NCBI GenBank assembly: GCA_027422505.1
Contig: JAPQWV010000028.1
Location: 4,058,001-4,122,000, forward strand
DNA length: 64,000 bases
Reading direction: 5' to 3'
Source of the DNA: Craterostigma plantagineum
Taxonomy: Eukaryota > Streptophyta > Magnoliopsida > Lamiales > Linderniaceae
The translations under genes were made by a program, and so were the position numbers. Position 1 is the first letter of the stretch. Every line of letters begins with the position of its first letter. Below the pieces are notes generated by a model. The model made no database searches. It was not told where the DNA came from and saw only the letters and a program-made list of their open reading frames with translations. Below are positions 20,756-32,713 of this stretch, in pieces.

Positions 20756-22675
20756 TGTTAGGAATATGCCCTCGAATGCTATACGAGGATTAGATTGTAT
20801 AGGGCATTAGCTTATTTATCATTCGACCTTTTATGTAATAAGATATTTTTTGTGTGTTTATTGAAAGGCGTTGTTCGTTTATTGGATATAAGAGTACTTT
20901 AAGCATCCGGTAAAGCAATAAATGAACAAATCCAAATGTGTCGAGTTGAGTCACTGTTCTCGATGAGTACGAGAGAGGAAGGCACCAGTGGACTCTTAAC
21001 CTCGAGCATTAAAAGTCCGGAAGCCTTAGGTTCCAGTTGGGTGCTGGATAACCGATTACGGCTTATTTGTCGATGACCTATCGAGTGCGGATACCCCCTT
21101 GGAAGCGGAGGTCATGACTTGTGATGCGAGTCGAATAAGGGATTGAATCGTTTCATGGACACTGACTCACGGGTCGTACGGTCGAACATGGCTTATTACT
21201 CAAGGAGTGTCAATGACCGACGACAACACTATAGTAGTCCACGTGAACCTTAGACTGAAAGGGGCTTTGGCGGAGTTGACTTCGAAGTCTCGACTATCAC
21301 TGGTTCCCCTCGACCCGATTTGCTGTTGCATGGGTCAGCGGGCCAAATGCGGTCTTGATGACGATTTGTGATTGCTGGGCTTAGACCGCCGAGTACGAAT
21401 TCACAGTCTCGCAAGTAATCGAGATAAGTGTCCTATGAGGACGGCGACGGGAAATTACGAAATCCTTGGCCAAGGTATTGAACTAACTCATGTTAGACAT
21501 GGAGGGTAGTTTGGTAATTTGCCTCGTCCCCGTGTTATCATAGAATCGAGTATAGTGAGTTTGACATAGACCATGGCTCTCACTCGATTGGGACACAGCT
21601 GAAGGGTTTATACGTAGTACTATAACTATAGTAAGGTTCTCGAATAAAGACTGGGTCGAAATTCGCACTCGAATCGGGTTACGGTCCGGTACTGCGGGAT
21701 TGGCTAGGTAACTGCCGGACTCTTGGATTCCTCCCTTACCGATTGAGTCGAACCTAGAGAGTCGGGCTTAAAACGGATCATCAAGGTGTACTGATAAGGA
21801 GAGAAAGTGTTTTGGGCCTTAACGGGCCTCGGGCCGTTGGGCCGCGCCTTAGTGGGCCTCGGGCCGTTTAATGGACCGAAGTCGGACTTTGTATGAAACT
21901 AACTTTGAGACTTGGGCTTGGCCAAGTGCTTAAAAGGCTTGAGGGTAAAATTGGAATTGGACCCTAAGCTAATTTTCGAATTATGCCTTGGGAATTAATT
22001 TCGAAAATTAAATATAAATATAGGAAAAATGTATTTGGAATATTATTTATTTTGAGGTGAAAATTTCGAAATTAATCTTGGATTAAGTTTCGAATTTTAT
22101 ACCATATTTACATATACTTAGTTTGACTTAGTATTTAAGTTAGTTGTCTAATTATGGTAAGTATCCTTATATGAATTTGAATTAAATAAGGGAGAGAAAG
22201 ATATGGCAAAATCTCTCCACTTAAGGAGCAAAATCGAAAACCATATCTTTGAGATATCCTAGGGATTTCCAAATATATCATAGTATAAATAGGGCATCCA
22301 TATTTCATAATTTGGAGTGAAAATTTCGTCCATAACAAAGGCACAAACCACACACCGAAAAAAAAAACACTTTTCTCCCACGCGACGGCTCGATTCTCTC
22401 TAGCCATCTTTAGAGAACTGATTCCGTGGTACACTGCGAGGTCGGCGTGACGATCTAGTGCCATCCACCACCATCGACGAAGTCTTAAAGAAAAGGACGA
22501 GGAGCTGCCACTCGCTTCAACTGGTAATTCTCTACGGGTTTGACCCGCCCTATTACATGTCCATGTGTTACTATTCTGATCCGAGCAACGAGGACAATAA
22601 GGGAACCCGGAAAATTTTTGTTCCGCACCGTACCCGGGGACATGGCGTCTCCGGGAGACACCGGGTAACCCAACA
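20756..22675 (+). repeat. Copia-1 3' LTR
   Basis: It starts TGTTAGGAATATGCCCTCG after a polypurine tract and most likely ends CCCAACA at 22675, giving 1.92 kb. It resembles the Copia-2 LTR (minus, 24369-26770) at its start and in several inner blocks (GCATCCGGTA, AGTCCGGAAGCC), so the two belong to related families. A TATA-like TATAAATAG lies at 22285-22293. The partner LTR is outside the window, so the duplication (probably AACGT at 22676-22680) cannot be confirmed. No coding content. Confidence 0.8.
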
Positions 22676-22680
22676 AACGT

Positions 22681-23252
22681 AAGGGTGAGCGATATGCTCA
22701 GCGTAAACCCTGAGCTTTTGCCCAGTAGATGAAAATATGTAAGGTATTAGATGTGTTTGATTCACTTACTAAGGCATTAGGTGTAGATTTTTGTCTCCAT
22801 GTGATTGTAGAGTTGGCTTTATTATTTTATTTTTCTTATTTTATTATATTGTATTAAATTCACATGGAGGTAAAATATTATTTTGTTTTATTGTACCAAA
22901 CTTACATGGATGTACCTTATTATTTTTATTATTCTCTTAATTTATTCCAGCCATAATTAAATTATTATTATTGTTATTACTATTATTTTTTTAACTATTT
23001 ATTTATTTGGGCTTTCACTTCTTGTTTTTGGCCCAATTAAATTTTATTAAAGGACCCAACTCCCAACCTTTTATTTTGGGCCATTATTTTCTCATTTGGC
23101 CCATAAATAAATTTTTGGTCCTTTAAAATTTTTCGGGCCCAATTGTAAATTTTGGGCTCGTATCGAAAAGAAATCGTTTCTTGTTCGAAAGTCAATTCCG
23201 TACATTTCGAATATTATTGAAGTAATCCCGTATAAATTTTGCGGGTATTACA
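22681..23252 (-). repeat. Gypsy LTR fragment (minus) that hosts Copia-1
   Basis: Read on the minus strand it begins TGTAATACCCGCAAAATTT with the start hairpin, and near 22730 contains the ATCTACTGGGC...CTCAG block common to the Gypsy LTRs here. It is cut at 22680 by Copia-1; the rest lies left of the window. TA- and T-rich, with no genes. Confidence 0.75.
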
Positions 23253-23511
23253 CACACTCTTGCCCGAAACACAATAACACTGTGATTTGAATTGCAAATT
23301 GAATCTCGGCCGAAACTGATTTACACTGTCGCTGATTGATTGACTCAATTTCAATTTTTCTTCCTCTCGGCGAACATTATTAAAAATTTTATCAAAATTT
23401 CTCTAAGTCCTAACATATTACAACATTTAACTTTGACTCGCATTTCTTATCTTTCAAGTGTAATGGTTGGTTCCTACTAATCCTTTTATCTTATCTTACA
23501 GACATATTAAA
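23253..23511 (+). other. AT-rich leader without recognised features
   Basis: Nothing coding is seen. A pyrimidine-rich stretch ending in CTTACAG (23495-23502) lies just upstream of the ATG at 23512 and resembles a 3' splice site. It may be the untranslated leader of the following ORF. Confidence 0.4.
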
Positions 23512-24270
23512 ATGGTGCGACAGATTGATGAGATTTATGCTTGAAAGGACTGGGCACAGAGAACACCCAACCACCTCCAACTAGACTTTGACAACATCTC
23601 GTGCCCAGATCCTATCATTGTCAAAATTCTAGCAAACCACCCTCTGAAAATAGCCCTAAATATCACCGATTGTGTCCCAAAAGTCTACGTACAACAATTC
23701 TGGTCCACTCTTCAGAACCCAACCAATAACCCAAAAACAACTCGCCTCTCCGCTAAAATCGACAACACCATTGACGTCTTTACCCCAACCATTCTTCGCT
23801 CCCTACTAAACCTACCATACTCACTACTGTATGATCCTCATCCCTCTAACGATGACCTGATCAGAGACTTTCTATTCATGGGCCACAAACCAAACGCCCA
23901 AAACTCCATTCACCTCCCTGACTTCACGGCAAAAGACATCCCTGGACCCTGGCGGACACTCTTTCTGATCGTCAACAAATGCCTCTCTCCGAAGCATGCC
24001 GGGTCTGACAAATGCAACCGCAACATCATGCTGATCTTCCATGGGATCGCCTTCAACAAACATTATGATGTCGCACAACTACTCTGGATGGACATCCTTG
24101 ATCGATTACGAAGGCGAGGTCTCGGTTCCACGAAGCCAGTACTTCCTTACCTACGGTGGCTCCCTGTCATCGTCCAACACTTCGTGGATCTTTATCCCGA
24201 AATAGAGCACCGACCCAGGACCGAGGGCTATCAAACTCCGAAACTCATCAAAATACGACCGTTCGTCACG
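23512..24270 (+). pseudogene. Retrotransposon-associated accessory ORF (plus), one early stop
   Basis: From the ATG at 23512 the frame is open except for a TGA at 23542, after ten codons. About 240 residues follow. Motifs such as ITDCVPKVYVQQFW, NDDLIRDFLFMGH, PWRTLFLIVNKCLSPKHAGS, IFHGIAFNKHYDVAQLLW and HFVDLYPEIEHR resemble a domain I recall from uncharacterised ORFs in plant (notably Asteraceae) Copia elements. Function is unknown. It lies antisense to, and next to, the minus-strand Copia-2 PBS and LTR, so it may be an antisense accessory ORF of that element or part of another one. The frame runs on into the Copia-2 leader by chance. Confidence 0.6.
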
Positions 24271-24356
24271 AGCGATGATAGTCTCCAAACTACGTCGACC
24301 GTTCGTTCGCCACATCGGCTTTCGAGGCCTTCGGTCGAAACATTCATGAGCCTTGG
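24271..24356 (-). other. Copia-2 leader fragment downstream of its PBS
   Basis: Read on the minus strand this follows the PBS and would lead into gag, but no Copia gag is seen further left. The element is truncated or rearranged within about 100 bp. Confidence 0.5.
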
Positions 24357-24367
24357 CTCTGATACCA
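24357..24367 (-). other. Copia-2 primer binding site
   Basis: The reverse complement reads TGGTATCAGAG and starts one base after the LTR end (...CCAACA). It matches plant initiator Met tRNA. Confidence 0.85.
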
Positions 24368-24368
24368 C

Positions 24369-26770
24369 TGTTGGGGTTGGCCCGATTAATCGACGCCGGC
24401 CCCAGAACAGCGCAACGTGGCTATAGCGGAAGCGCGATTTGTACCGAGCGGCGTAGGGTGGCGAATTTTCGATTTTTAATATCTAAATTCAACCTTACGC
24501 CATTCAGCTTCTCCCGAGAATCTTAGATGCTGCCCTAAGCCTCGGGAGATCGCGGTTAATTCGAATTATCAAAATTCGAATTTATTTCCAATTTATTTAA
24601 ATTAATAATTTAGATCCAAATTAATCGAATAAAGCGGCAACCAGACGTTTTTCGATTATTTGGAGACCGAAATGATTTTTGATCAATACCAAACTTTCCA
24701 GAATAATTCTACACTTCCTAACGTTCGCAACGATAGGTCTTTCGAATTATTCCGACATCGTTTGGTATTTTTCCCAAAATCAAATCTGTGGTTCGAAATT
24801 ATTAATTCGAGTAAAACGGCAGTCTGCCGTCTTTTAACTATTTGATGACCGAAACGATTTCCGATCGATACCAAATTTTCCAGAATAATTCTACACTTCC
24901 CGACGTTTCCAACGAGGGGTCTTGAGAATTATTCCGATGTCGTTTGGTATTTTTCGTAAATCAAATCGTTAGGGTTCGAGGTATACCTTCGATACGAGAT
25001 TTCTTCTGTCGTCGCCTCGGATGGACGTGGCTACACCTCGTCTGGATCCCGGGGCCTCCGGGCAGATTGTCACGCCGGTATGACCTTAAACAAACCTCCG
25101 AGACTGCTCCCGATGGCTGCGCAGTTCGGTTCGGGCGTCGGGTTCGTCGAACGATCCCGTCGGTTCAACGTGGCTTGAGAAGTTCTACACTTCAACTCTA
25201 TTTTTTTCTTTAGTTTCTTATTTGTGAAATGAAGCAAAAATTTTCATTATTTTTCTTGCATCTCACGTTTTATATATATGCATGGTTATAATATTTTTTA
25301 TTTATTTTTTTTTAATTGAGACACTTGTTTTAACAAGTGTCATATTAAATAATAAAAAACATATGACTCATTTATTCTACACATCCCAACGTGGATGTGT
25401 AGAGTTTTCTATCTTTTATTTTTATTTTATTTTATGGTATTTCATTTTGGCCCTTGAGGTTTCTAAATTCTCAATTTAGTCCCTCAATTTTAAATAATAA
25501 AATAATTAAATCCAATCTAATTATTTTAATTATAATTGAGCTCACTTAGTTAATTAATTAAGCACTTAAGACAATCTTAAGTCCTAATTATTTTCGTGAC
25601 TGTCACTGGAATTTAACTAAGTCGTCGACACCTCGTATCAACTTTGCCACTACCTCAACGAATCTCATTCGTTAGGTTCCACAGAAAAGCCCGCCGTTTT
25701 CGTTCAAGTTCATTACCATTTTTAAGCGCGACTCTCTAGGTCCGTCTCAACTGGCATGGGAGGAATCCACGAGTCCCGGTATTCGCCTAGCCTATCCCGC
25801 GGTACCGGACAGATCCCAGTTGAGAACAAATTTTTATCTAATCGAAATTCGGGCGACCCGACTATAGTGTATACATTTAAATACTTCTTACGCCTTTCAC
25901 TTGCGTCCCGGTTAGGTGAGAGCCATGCAAATATCAAACTCACTAACCTAACACTATATTATAATCAAGACCGAACCGATTATTTAAACTCCGCTCTATA
26001 TCTAATACAAGCAAGTTTTCCAAGCTTCGGCCGAAGGCTTTATAATCGTCGCTCTCCGATTACCTCATAGGACATTTAACCTATACGAATATAGGCAGTG
26101 AATTCCGATAGCAGTCAAAGCCCGGTAATCACCTCCGTAAAGTCGATTGCGTTTCGTCGCTGACCCGTGTTTCATTTATGAACACTTGCGAGCCTAGCCA
26201 ACTAGCGACAAACCGAAATCGCGAAAGCAAATCCGTCAATGACCCTATCGGTCTGAGGCTGCTATAGTCATTCGTTCAATCATTGACAACATCCTAGCCA
26301 TGTGATTGAGACGAATACGAGCCGAATGTCCAAATACGCAATCTCTCCGATCACCAATATCTCCATCACGACCCACAACCTCTCAGGTAATCGGTGACAC
26401 TACCGATACTATGTGGTCGTCAATGGATAAGTCATATTCAGATATCTAGTCACCCACCTAGAATCCTTAGACTTACGGACTTTTTATTTAATGTTGAGAT
26501 TAAGGACCGTCCGGTGTCTCCTCTCTCGTCCCACGAGAATCAGATGTCCAACTCAAACATTTGGGTGTTATTTATTTATCGCACTACCGGATGCCAAGTA
26601 GACTTTAAATTCGATAAATAAATAATAATGCCTTTATTATAATGAAAATATATATTCATTAATTTATTTGACGGTATATACAATAAACCTGTCTTACAAC
26701 CTATACATCATCGTGCGCCCTATACTATTCCTAGTCCCCGTATGGCATTCCGAGGGCATACTCCCTAACA
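24369..26770 (-). repeat. Copia-2 5' LTR (minus strand), 2.4 kb
   Basis: On the minus strand it begins TGTTAGGGAGTATGCCCTCGG at 26770 and ends CCAACCCCAACA at 24369, followed by a PBS, so it is a 5' LTR. Internally two similar sub-blocks containing CAGAATAATTCTACACTTCC lie near 24700-24720 and 24890-24900. Short open stretches in it are not genes. The right flank (26771-26775, CTTAC) is the expected duplication, but the other end is not present in recognisable form. Confidence 0.85.
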
Positions 26771-26775
26771 CTTAC

Positions 26776-27643
26776 TTACCCAAAATAAGTAGAAATATTA
26801 GTGCAGATATAAACCTAAGATTTTAGGGTTTTCAAAAAACATATTATAACATAAAATTTCACATGATTCACATAAAATCATAGCAACATATTAACATATA
26901 AATCACAACGAAATTTACGTGTTGTAGATGAGATTTTCACCTACCTCACGTCCGAAATATGACTTGATTATGTTTTCTAAGCTGGCCGAGTTCAATCTTT
27001 GTTCTTTGTTGAAGCTATTCTTCTCTTTTCGTTTCTTTCTCTGCCTTTTCTAGTTTTAGTTCACTAGGGTTTTTGATTACTAGTAGGACATAAATACATC
27101 GTCTATATCAAGTTTATTTCCTCCTTTTAATAATTATAATATGTTTGATAAGTATGAAGACTTGGAAGTTGTGATTGATGGGACAATTAGATGATAAGGT
27201 TTCCTCTCAATCTAAGTAATCCCCATAGTGATAAACCTTGTACACGAGAATTGCATCCACCAAAACTCCTATTGTTTTCTCCGAATTTCGATTCCAGTCA
27301 ACTAGTCAAAAGCTTGACCGAAAATAAATCTCATAGCTACCCGAATTCTGATTTTAGTACGTGCCCGAAAGTTAATGCATTTGTTAAATATTTCACACAG
27401 CAAATATTGGGTTTCAGCCGAGTTTCATTCTTATTCAAAATAGTTAGATCCCATCCGAAATTCCAGACCCTCTTTTATTGTCCTAAAATCAGAAGGTTAT
27501 CCGAAAATTATCTCTATTGTTTTCAAGTATTCCTACTAATATATCTCTTTTTTTTTGGTCATACGTATTTCTACCCCTCTACGGCACAAGATTATACCCC
27601 TAACTATTCGAAAACCCCGTATTAAAATTCACGGTTGTTTACA
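26776..27643 (-). repeat. Gypsy-F 3' LTR fragment (minus)
   Basis: On the minus strand it begins at 27643 with TGTAAACAACCGTG and TACGGGG, a variant of the LTR-start hairpin. The 21-nt mid-LTR hairpin is at 26924-26944 (one mismatch). The 3' part is cut off by the Copia-2 LTR at 26770. No genes. Confidence 0.8.
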
Positions 27644-27840
27644 TCCTCCTCCCCTTAAAAAGAATTTCGTCCCGGAAATTCGCCGACCGGAGTAACTCGG
27701 GGAAACGATTTCTCCCATTTCTTCGTTACGCAATTCAAGCGACACATTTACATGTGTGGCTCGGCTTTCTAAAATCGATAAACACGTTGTGGGTACATTC
27801 TAATTTATTAACGTACCCGATGTCGTCGTCGGATGGGTTT
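27644..27840 (-). pseudogene. Gypsy-F polypurine tract and tail of pol
   Basis: The reverse complement of 27644-27655 is AAGGGGAGGAGGA, directly before the LTR. The adjoining sequence (GGAATTTCCGGGACGAAATT type, read on minus) matches the very end of chromovirus pol seen in Gypsy-C at 42617-42660. No catalytic part remains. Confidence 0.65.
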
Positions 27841-28932
27841 CAGTCTCTTCGGCAGTTAGCGTATACACCCTTCCGATGGCCTGTGGAAGTCGTGCCGGTT
27901 ATTGTACTAGAGTAGGATATGGGTTTATCTGACAGTCGCGAGCGAAATGCCCCGACTTGCCACATCGGAAGCATTGGTTCACTGGTCTTTGTCCTGGGCC
28001 ATAACAAATGCCCGTGTGAAAGCGCCCACACTGTTGACATCGTGGGGCGGGGTTCAATGGTCAGACAGGGGCATTGATTGGCACTTGATTAGGCCTAGGG
28101 TGTCCGTTCTGTCGCCCTGGACGGTGCATTTGATTGTCGTTTGGGCCCATTTCAAAATTTTGACGCTTCCTATTGCCCCCATTCCCCTGCTGGTTTTCAT
28201 TTTCCTGCGCTTCTACATTTTGGGCCTCCGCTTGTTCTGTGATAAGTGCTCGTTCTGCCACTTGAGCGAATGCCACGTCTCGAGTTCCGGCTATGCTAAC
28301 GTCTCGGTAGATCTCGGGTTTGAGACCTACCTGAAATCGTTCTATCTTCAAAGCGTTAGTTGCCACCATGTGTGGGGCGAAGCGGAATAATTCCTCAAAC
28401 TTGTGGATATATTATGCAATAGGTCTCTCGCCCTGTTTGAGGTTTATGAACTCGTTCATCTTTCGAGTTCGATCGAAGGTCGTAAAATATTTGTCGCGGA
28501 ACAGTTCCTTGAATCTTTCCCACGACATAGTCATTGGGTCCTCAAAGATTTTGATGGTGTCCCACCAAAACCTTGTGTTCCCTCTAAGCATGGAGATTGC
28601 ACAAAACACATGTTCATTCTCTGGGATCCGACCATATAGGAACATATCTTCTTGCTCAACCAGTCATCGGCCACAGTGGGATCAATGGCATATTCGAAGG
28701 TAGGAGGGTTCAATTTTCGGAACCGTTCCCCTATGATCGCAATACGTTCAGGCTGAGGAGACGGTTGATATCCGGAAGAGACTTGATGCTGGATAAGGTT
28801 GTTTATCTGATCCGATTGTCGCTGGATCAGTTCTGTAAGTCTCATAATCGTCGAGTCGCGTTCGTATGCAGGGGACTCAGGTTTGTCCCTGCGACTCGAA
28901 CTACCTACGTACTCTCGACGGGTTTTCTTCAT
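27841..28932 (-). pseudogene. gag: Gypsy-F gag remnant
   Basis: From the ATG at 28932 (MKKTRREYVG) the sequence carries ERDSTIMRLTELIQRQSDQI, GERFRKLNPPTFEYAIDP, VADDW, FLYGRIPENEHVFCAISMLR, FWWDT, WERFKELFRDKYF, KIERFQVGLKPEIYRDV and AERALITEQAE. The frame shifts near 28640 and near 28400. A zinc-finger region follows around 27940-28050 (CPQCGRFHTGICYG, then CFRCGKSGHFARDC) in another frame. It is close to the Gypsy-E gag (59286). Protease, RT and integrase are missing between this gag and the pol tail, so the element is gag-only as well as broken. Confidence 0.85.
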
Positions 28933-29080
28933 TTTACCACTATTACCTACAAGTAGCCATGTAAGCAAATATATCAGTTTAAGCAAATAATCACATCGTA
29001 CCGTAAAACTTACAGGCAAGACTGATCCTCCAGACTTTTGAGCGGTTGTACATGGGCAATCTACAGAACCTCTAACCTAA

Positions 29081-29092
29081 GCTCTGATACAA
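29081..29092 (-). other. Gypsy-F primer binding site (one mismatch)
   Basis: The reverse complement TTGTATCAGAGC differs by one base from the initiator Met tRNA complement and lies two bases from the LTR end at 29095. Confidence 0.75.
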
Positions 29093-29094
29093 GC

Positions 29095-29165
29095 TGTAAC
29101 GACCCTCACTTTCTAAGCGTACCTAGTGGCGGATTTTCGCAACGTAAGTCACAGAAGACCCGTCT
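29095..29165 (-). repeat. Gypsy-F 5' LTR, last ~70 bp only
   Basis: On the minus strand it contains GACGGGTCTTCTGTGACTTA, then CGAAAATCCGCC, and ends GTCGTTACA, matching the 3' ends of the Gypsy-B, -D and -E LTRs. Sire-1 pol begins at the other side, so the LTR is truncated there. The junction position is approximate (29160-29170). Confidence 0.7.
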
Positions 29166-30819
29166 GACAAAACATGCTTCCAGCCATCCCACTGAACAAG
29201 TCATAGGGAATATCACTTCAGGGATCAAAACGAGAGCAACTGCACGAAACGATATTGCTGAGGAATCACATGACGTGCTGTTGTCAACCATGGAACCTAA
29301 GACAGTGAATAAAGTGCTTGACGATGAATCGTGGGTGATTGCCATGGAAGAAGAGCTGGCACAATTTGAAAAGAGCCAAGTGTGGACTCTTGTGGAAAGA
29401 CCTAACGGCAAGTCCATAATAGGCACGAAGTGGGTGTTTCGCAACAAACTGGACGAGAACGGTAAGGTGACACGAAATAAGGCCAGGTTAGTTGCCAAAG
29501 GTTATTCCCAAGAAGAAGGTATAGATTTTCAAGAAACCTTTGCACCCGTAGCTAGGCTCGAGTCTATACGTATTTTACTTGCATATGCATCTTTTAAAAG
29601 ATTCAAGCTTTTTCAAATGGACGTGAAAAGTGCATTTTTAAATGGTTTTATAAATGAGGAAGTTTATGTCGAGCAACCTCCCGGTTTTGAAAAAGAAGAA
29701 TTTTCAAATCACGTCTTTAAATTAAACAAAGCTTTATATGGTTTAAAACAAGCCCCTAGGGCATGGTATGAAAGACTAAGTAGGTTTTTGCTAGACATGG
29801 GCTTTACAACAGGAACAATAGATAACACTCTGTTTATAAAGTGCGAAGGGAATCACATACTACTTGTGCAGATATACGTTGATGATATCATATTTGGTAG
29901 CACTGACATCACTCTTTATGAGAATTTTTCTAAGTCTATGCAACAGAAATTTGAGCTGAGCCTAATGGGAGAACTCACGTACTTCCTTGGATTGCAAATC
30001 AAGCAATTGGATACGGGATCATTCATATCTCAAACGAAGTACACGAAGGAACTACTTGAAAAATTCGGAATGGCTGATTCCAAGGTACTTCCCACTCCTA
30101 TGCACCAGACAGCTAAAATTGACAGTGATGAACAAGGTACGCCTTTTGACCAAACTAAGTATAGAGGTATGATCGGAAGTTTGCTATACCTTACAGCAAA
30201 CAGACCCGATATTATGTTTGCTACTGGTCTATGTTCAAGATATCAATCGAGTCCTAGGGAATCTCACTTGATAGCAGTCAAGCGGATACTTAGATATTTG
30301 AAGGGAACAATCAATCATGGTATATGGTATCCAAATTCCAAGGAATTCCCATTAATGGGATACTCGGATGTGGATTACGCCGGTTCTAGGGAAGATAGGA
30401 AAAGCACTAGTGGTACTTGCCAAATACTAGGGAATTCCCTTGTAACTTGGTCCAGTCGGAAACAAAATGCCGTGGCCCTATCCACAACCGAAGCCGAATA
30501 TATGGCCTTAGGAAGTTGTTCTCAGCAAATCCTTTGGATGAAACAGACCTTGAGTGATTACGGTTTAAGGTACAATCAAATTCCCATTTTTTGTGATAGT
30601 ACTAGTGCCATTAGTATCACTAAGAATCCCGTACACCACTCTCGAACTAAGTATATAGAAGTGAAGCATCATTTTATTCGAGATCATGTTCAGAAAGGGA
30701 ATATCAGCGTGAACTTCGTAGGAACTAATGATCAGTTGGTTGATATCTTCATGAAACCCCTTGTTGAGAGTAGATTCTGTGATATCCGTGACCGATTAGG
30801 AATTATTGAGCTCAAATAG
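29166..30819 (+). CDS. pol: Sire-1 Pol 3' portion: reverse transcriptase and RNase H, open frame
   Basis: About 550 residues are open, with no internal stop. They begin at the integrase-RT linker ([17 protein letters not shown]). RT motifs in order are [66 protein letters not shown] and the catalytic YVDDIIFGS. RNase H follows with [38 protein letters not shown] and the final [13 protein letters not shown]. Asp-Val-Asp replaces the more usual Asp-Ala-Asp in the RNase H start. The first ATG upstream (29038) lies in Gypsy LTR sequence, so the true N-terminus is lost and the protein is a fragment. Confidence 0.9.
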
Positions 30820-31313
30820 GAAAGGTGACTAGATATGTTAGCCTTTAGTATTCCCTTGATTTTATCCTTTAGGATCTCTGCGATTTTATTCCTTGATTCT
30901 ATTAAGAATATCTTCATTATCTTTTCAAATCCTTTCCATTCATGAAGAGATTATTTTTAGACTTTTCTTCGACATTTATGTCAAAATCTATTTTTAGCCA
31001 ATATTTCCCTTGAGCTCTGATCTTTACTTATTTCCTTCCTTAATTCCCGTGAGATATCCTTTTATCTTTAGTTAATTCCACTTAACGGGCAGTTTCCTTC
31101 ACCACTAAGTATTCCTTTTTAAAATTCAAATTTTGAAATTCCTTCCTTATCTGACACACGTCTTGTCAAGATCACATCTCTCTTTAACTTCTTTCCATCC
31201 TTATCCAAAAGGACTCGGCCTTTTATAAACCGTCCCTTCTTTGTTTCTCCATTCCATTCAAACCCTAAGTTCTCCACTTCATACTTTCCTCCTTCAACTC
31301 TTCGATATCAACC
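30820..31313 (+). other. Spacer between Sire-1 pol and envelope-like ORF
   Basis: These 494 bp are T- and C-rich, with no coding frame recognised. The pyrimidine-rich 3' end (TTTCCTCCTTCAACTCTTCG) precedes the ATG of the next ORF, as would suit a spliced subgenomic RNA. No splice site is proven. Confidence 0.5.
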
Positions 31314-32713
31314 ATGGTGAAAACCAAATGTGCCGGATCTAAGTCCGACAAAAAGAGAGAGGCTGCCCTAGTCGAAACTCCACTCTCTCCAAAAGCCACC
31401 CGTTCCAAGTCAAAGAGCAGTCCAAAATCTACGAAATCTCCTACGAAACCTAAGAAGAAAAAGGCTAAGATCGATAAAATTCGTATTCCATCCCCTACTC
31501 CTTCTCCTGCCTCTTCTGATAATCAGCCTGCTTCTTCGGAGAAATCTGCCTCGCACGAGAAACCTGCCTCTCCAGAAAAATCTATCTCTGCCCAAATCGA
31601 GTTATCTCACGAGACACCCGCCGTGATGCTGAAACGACCGCACTGTTCAACCCTGATAATTCAGAAGAAATCACCGACCAGATCAAATTCCTTACTGAGA
31701 ATGCCAAGGAACTTCATGGAAAGCTTCAGAAGCGACGCGTTGCACAAGGTAGGTGCGTGAAGTTTGATGAGTTGGCCGACAGCCAAGTCGTGACGTGGCT
31801 GACGGAGTATGGCTGGGAAAATTTCCTGAGGATTAACAAGTCCTTGTACGTGGAGGCGGTGAAACTCTTCTATGCCAATCTCACTTTTGTTGAAGACGGA
31901 ACTGAGATCACAGTGAAATCATATGTGCTTGGAAAGACCCTCGAATGGAATAGCGCTAAAGTGAATGAGATGCTGGGGGTTGAGAACGAAGGGCTCCGCT
32001 ACTTTGACTTTGTCCACTGGTGTGCCTCTGAAGTATCCATGCGAGACTGTGCGATAGCTCTCTGGAATTCCCCCTATAAGCCAAAGTTCTCTGAAGGAGA
32101 AGCCTTGAACCAACTTTCCATAGATCTGTTCTTTCTCTACAAAGTCCTGCATTTTACGCTATGGAGCGCCCGTGTTGGCAGTGGAGGCCATTCCACCATG
32201 ATGAACAACATGAGCATGCTGACTCTCTACATGGTGTCCCAAAATAGGCCACTCAACTTGGGATATTTCGTCCTTAAGTACATGATCTATGCCAGTCAGA
32301 GCTCAGATAAGGAAGTTCCCTATGGTATGGTACTGACACATCTATTTGAGACCGAGGGAATCTCTCTGCCCAAGGCTTGGGAAGACAGCTCTAAGCATGC
32401 TGTGGATCTGGTCACATTGAAGCGTGTTGGTATCGGCTATGATGCGCGCCAAGGCTGGCTCAAAACAAAGGATATGCAGACCCCTTCAAAGACTCCGATC
32501 AAGAAGAAAAGGGATGACGATAGCGACGACGAGCAAGGAACGATCGCAGATCTAAAAAAGAATATCAAGGGTCTGAAGGATGAGAATCGCAAAAAGTTGA
32601 AAAAGATCTCACGGAATTTCAAAAGGGTTAACAAGTATCTGAAGGAGATCTCTGTGGCTCTTAATATCGTTGAATCCTCATCTGCCTCATCGGATAGTGA
32701 TTCCAGCCTTTAG
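31314..32713 (+). pseudogene. Sire-1 envelope-like (accessory) ORF, single frameshift
   Basis: The ATG at 31314 sits in a good context (ACCATGG). Residues 1-100 are Lys/Ser/Pro-rich (KSKSSPKSTKSPTKPKKKKAK) and likely disordered. A one-base frameshift near 31620-31630 divides the gene; the second frame is already open from there (EEITDQIKFLTENAKELHG) and continues to 32713. The main body has SQVVTWLTEYGWENFL, YVEAVKLFYANLTF, GKTLEWNSAKVNEMLGV, LYKVLHFTLWSARVGSGGHS and MLTLYMVSQNRPLNLG, resembling the plant-transposon domain found in Sirevirus third ORFs. The C-terminus is acidic (DDDSDDEQ), then a predicted coiled coil, then Ser/Asp-rich. No convincing membrane segment is seen, so an envelope role is doubtful. 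Function unknown. Confidence 0.8.

Larger units (their letters stand above)
3824..22675 (+). mobile_element. Copia-1: Ty1/Copia retrotransposon split by nested insertions (5' end hidden or outside)
   Basis: Integrase (3824-4466), reverse transcriptase (4504-5152, 13404-13667, 20271 onward), RNase H, a polypurine tract and a 3' LTR (20756-22675) are in Copia order on the plus strand. Two insertions with clean duplications interrupt the RT gene: Gypsy-A at 5153-13398 and LINE-B at 13668-20270. Removing them restores contiguous RT homology. LINE-A probably marks a third insertion. The 5' LTR, gag and protease are not in the window. Its right flank, from 22681, is a minus-strand Gypsy LTR, so Copia-1 itself landed in a Gypsy element. 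Confidence 0.85.

Noticed and set aside
24369..26770. Open frames in the Copia-2 LTR (for example 25756-26070)
   Set aside because: Within an LTR, no motifs, not supported by the related Copia-1 LTR.
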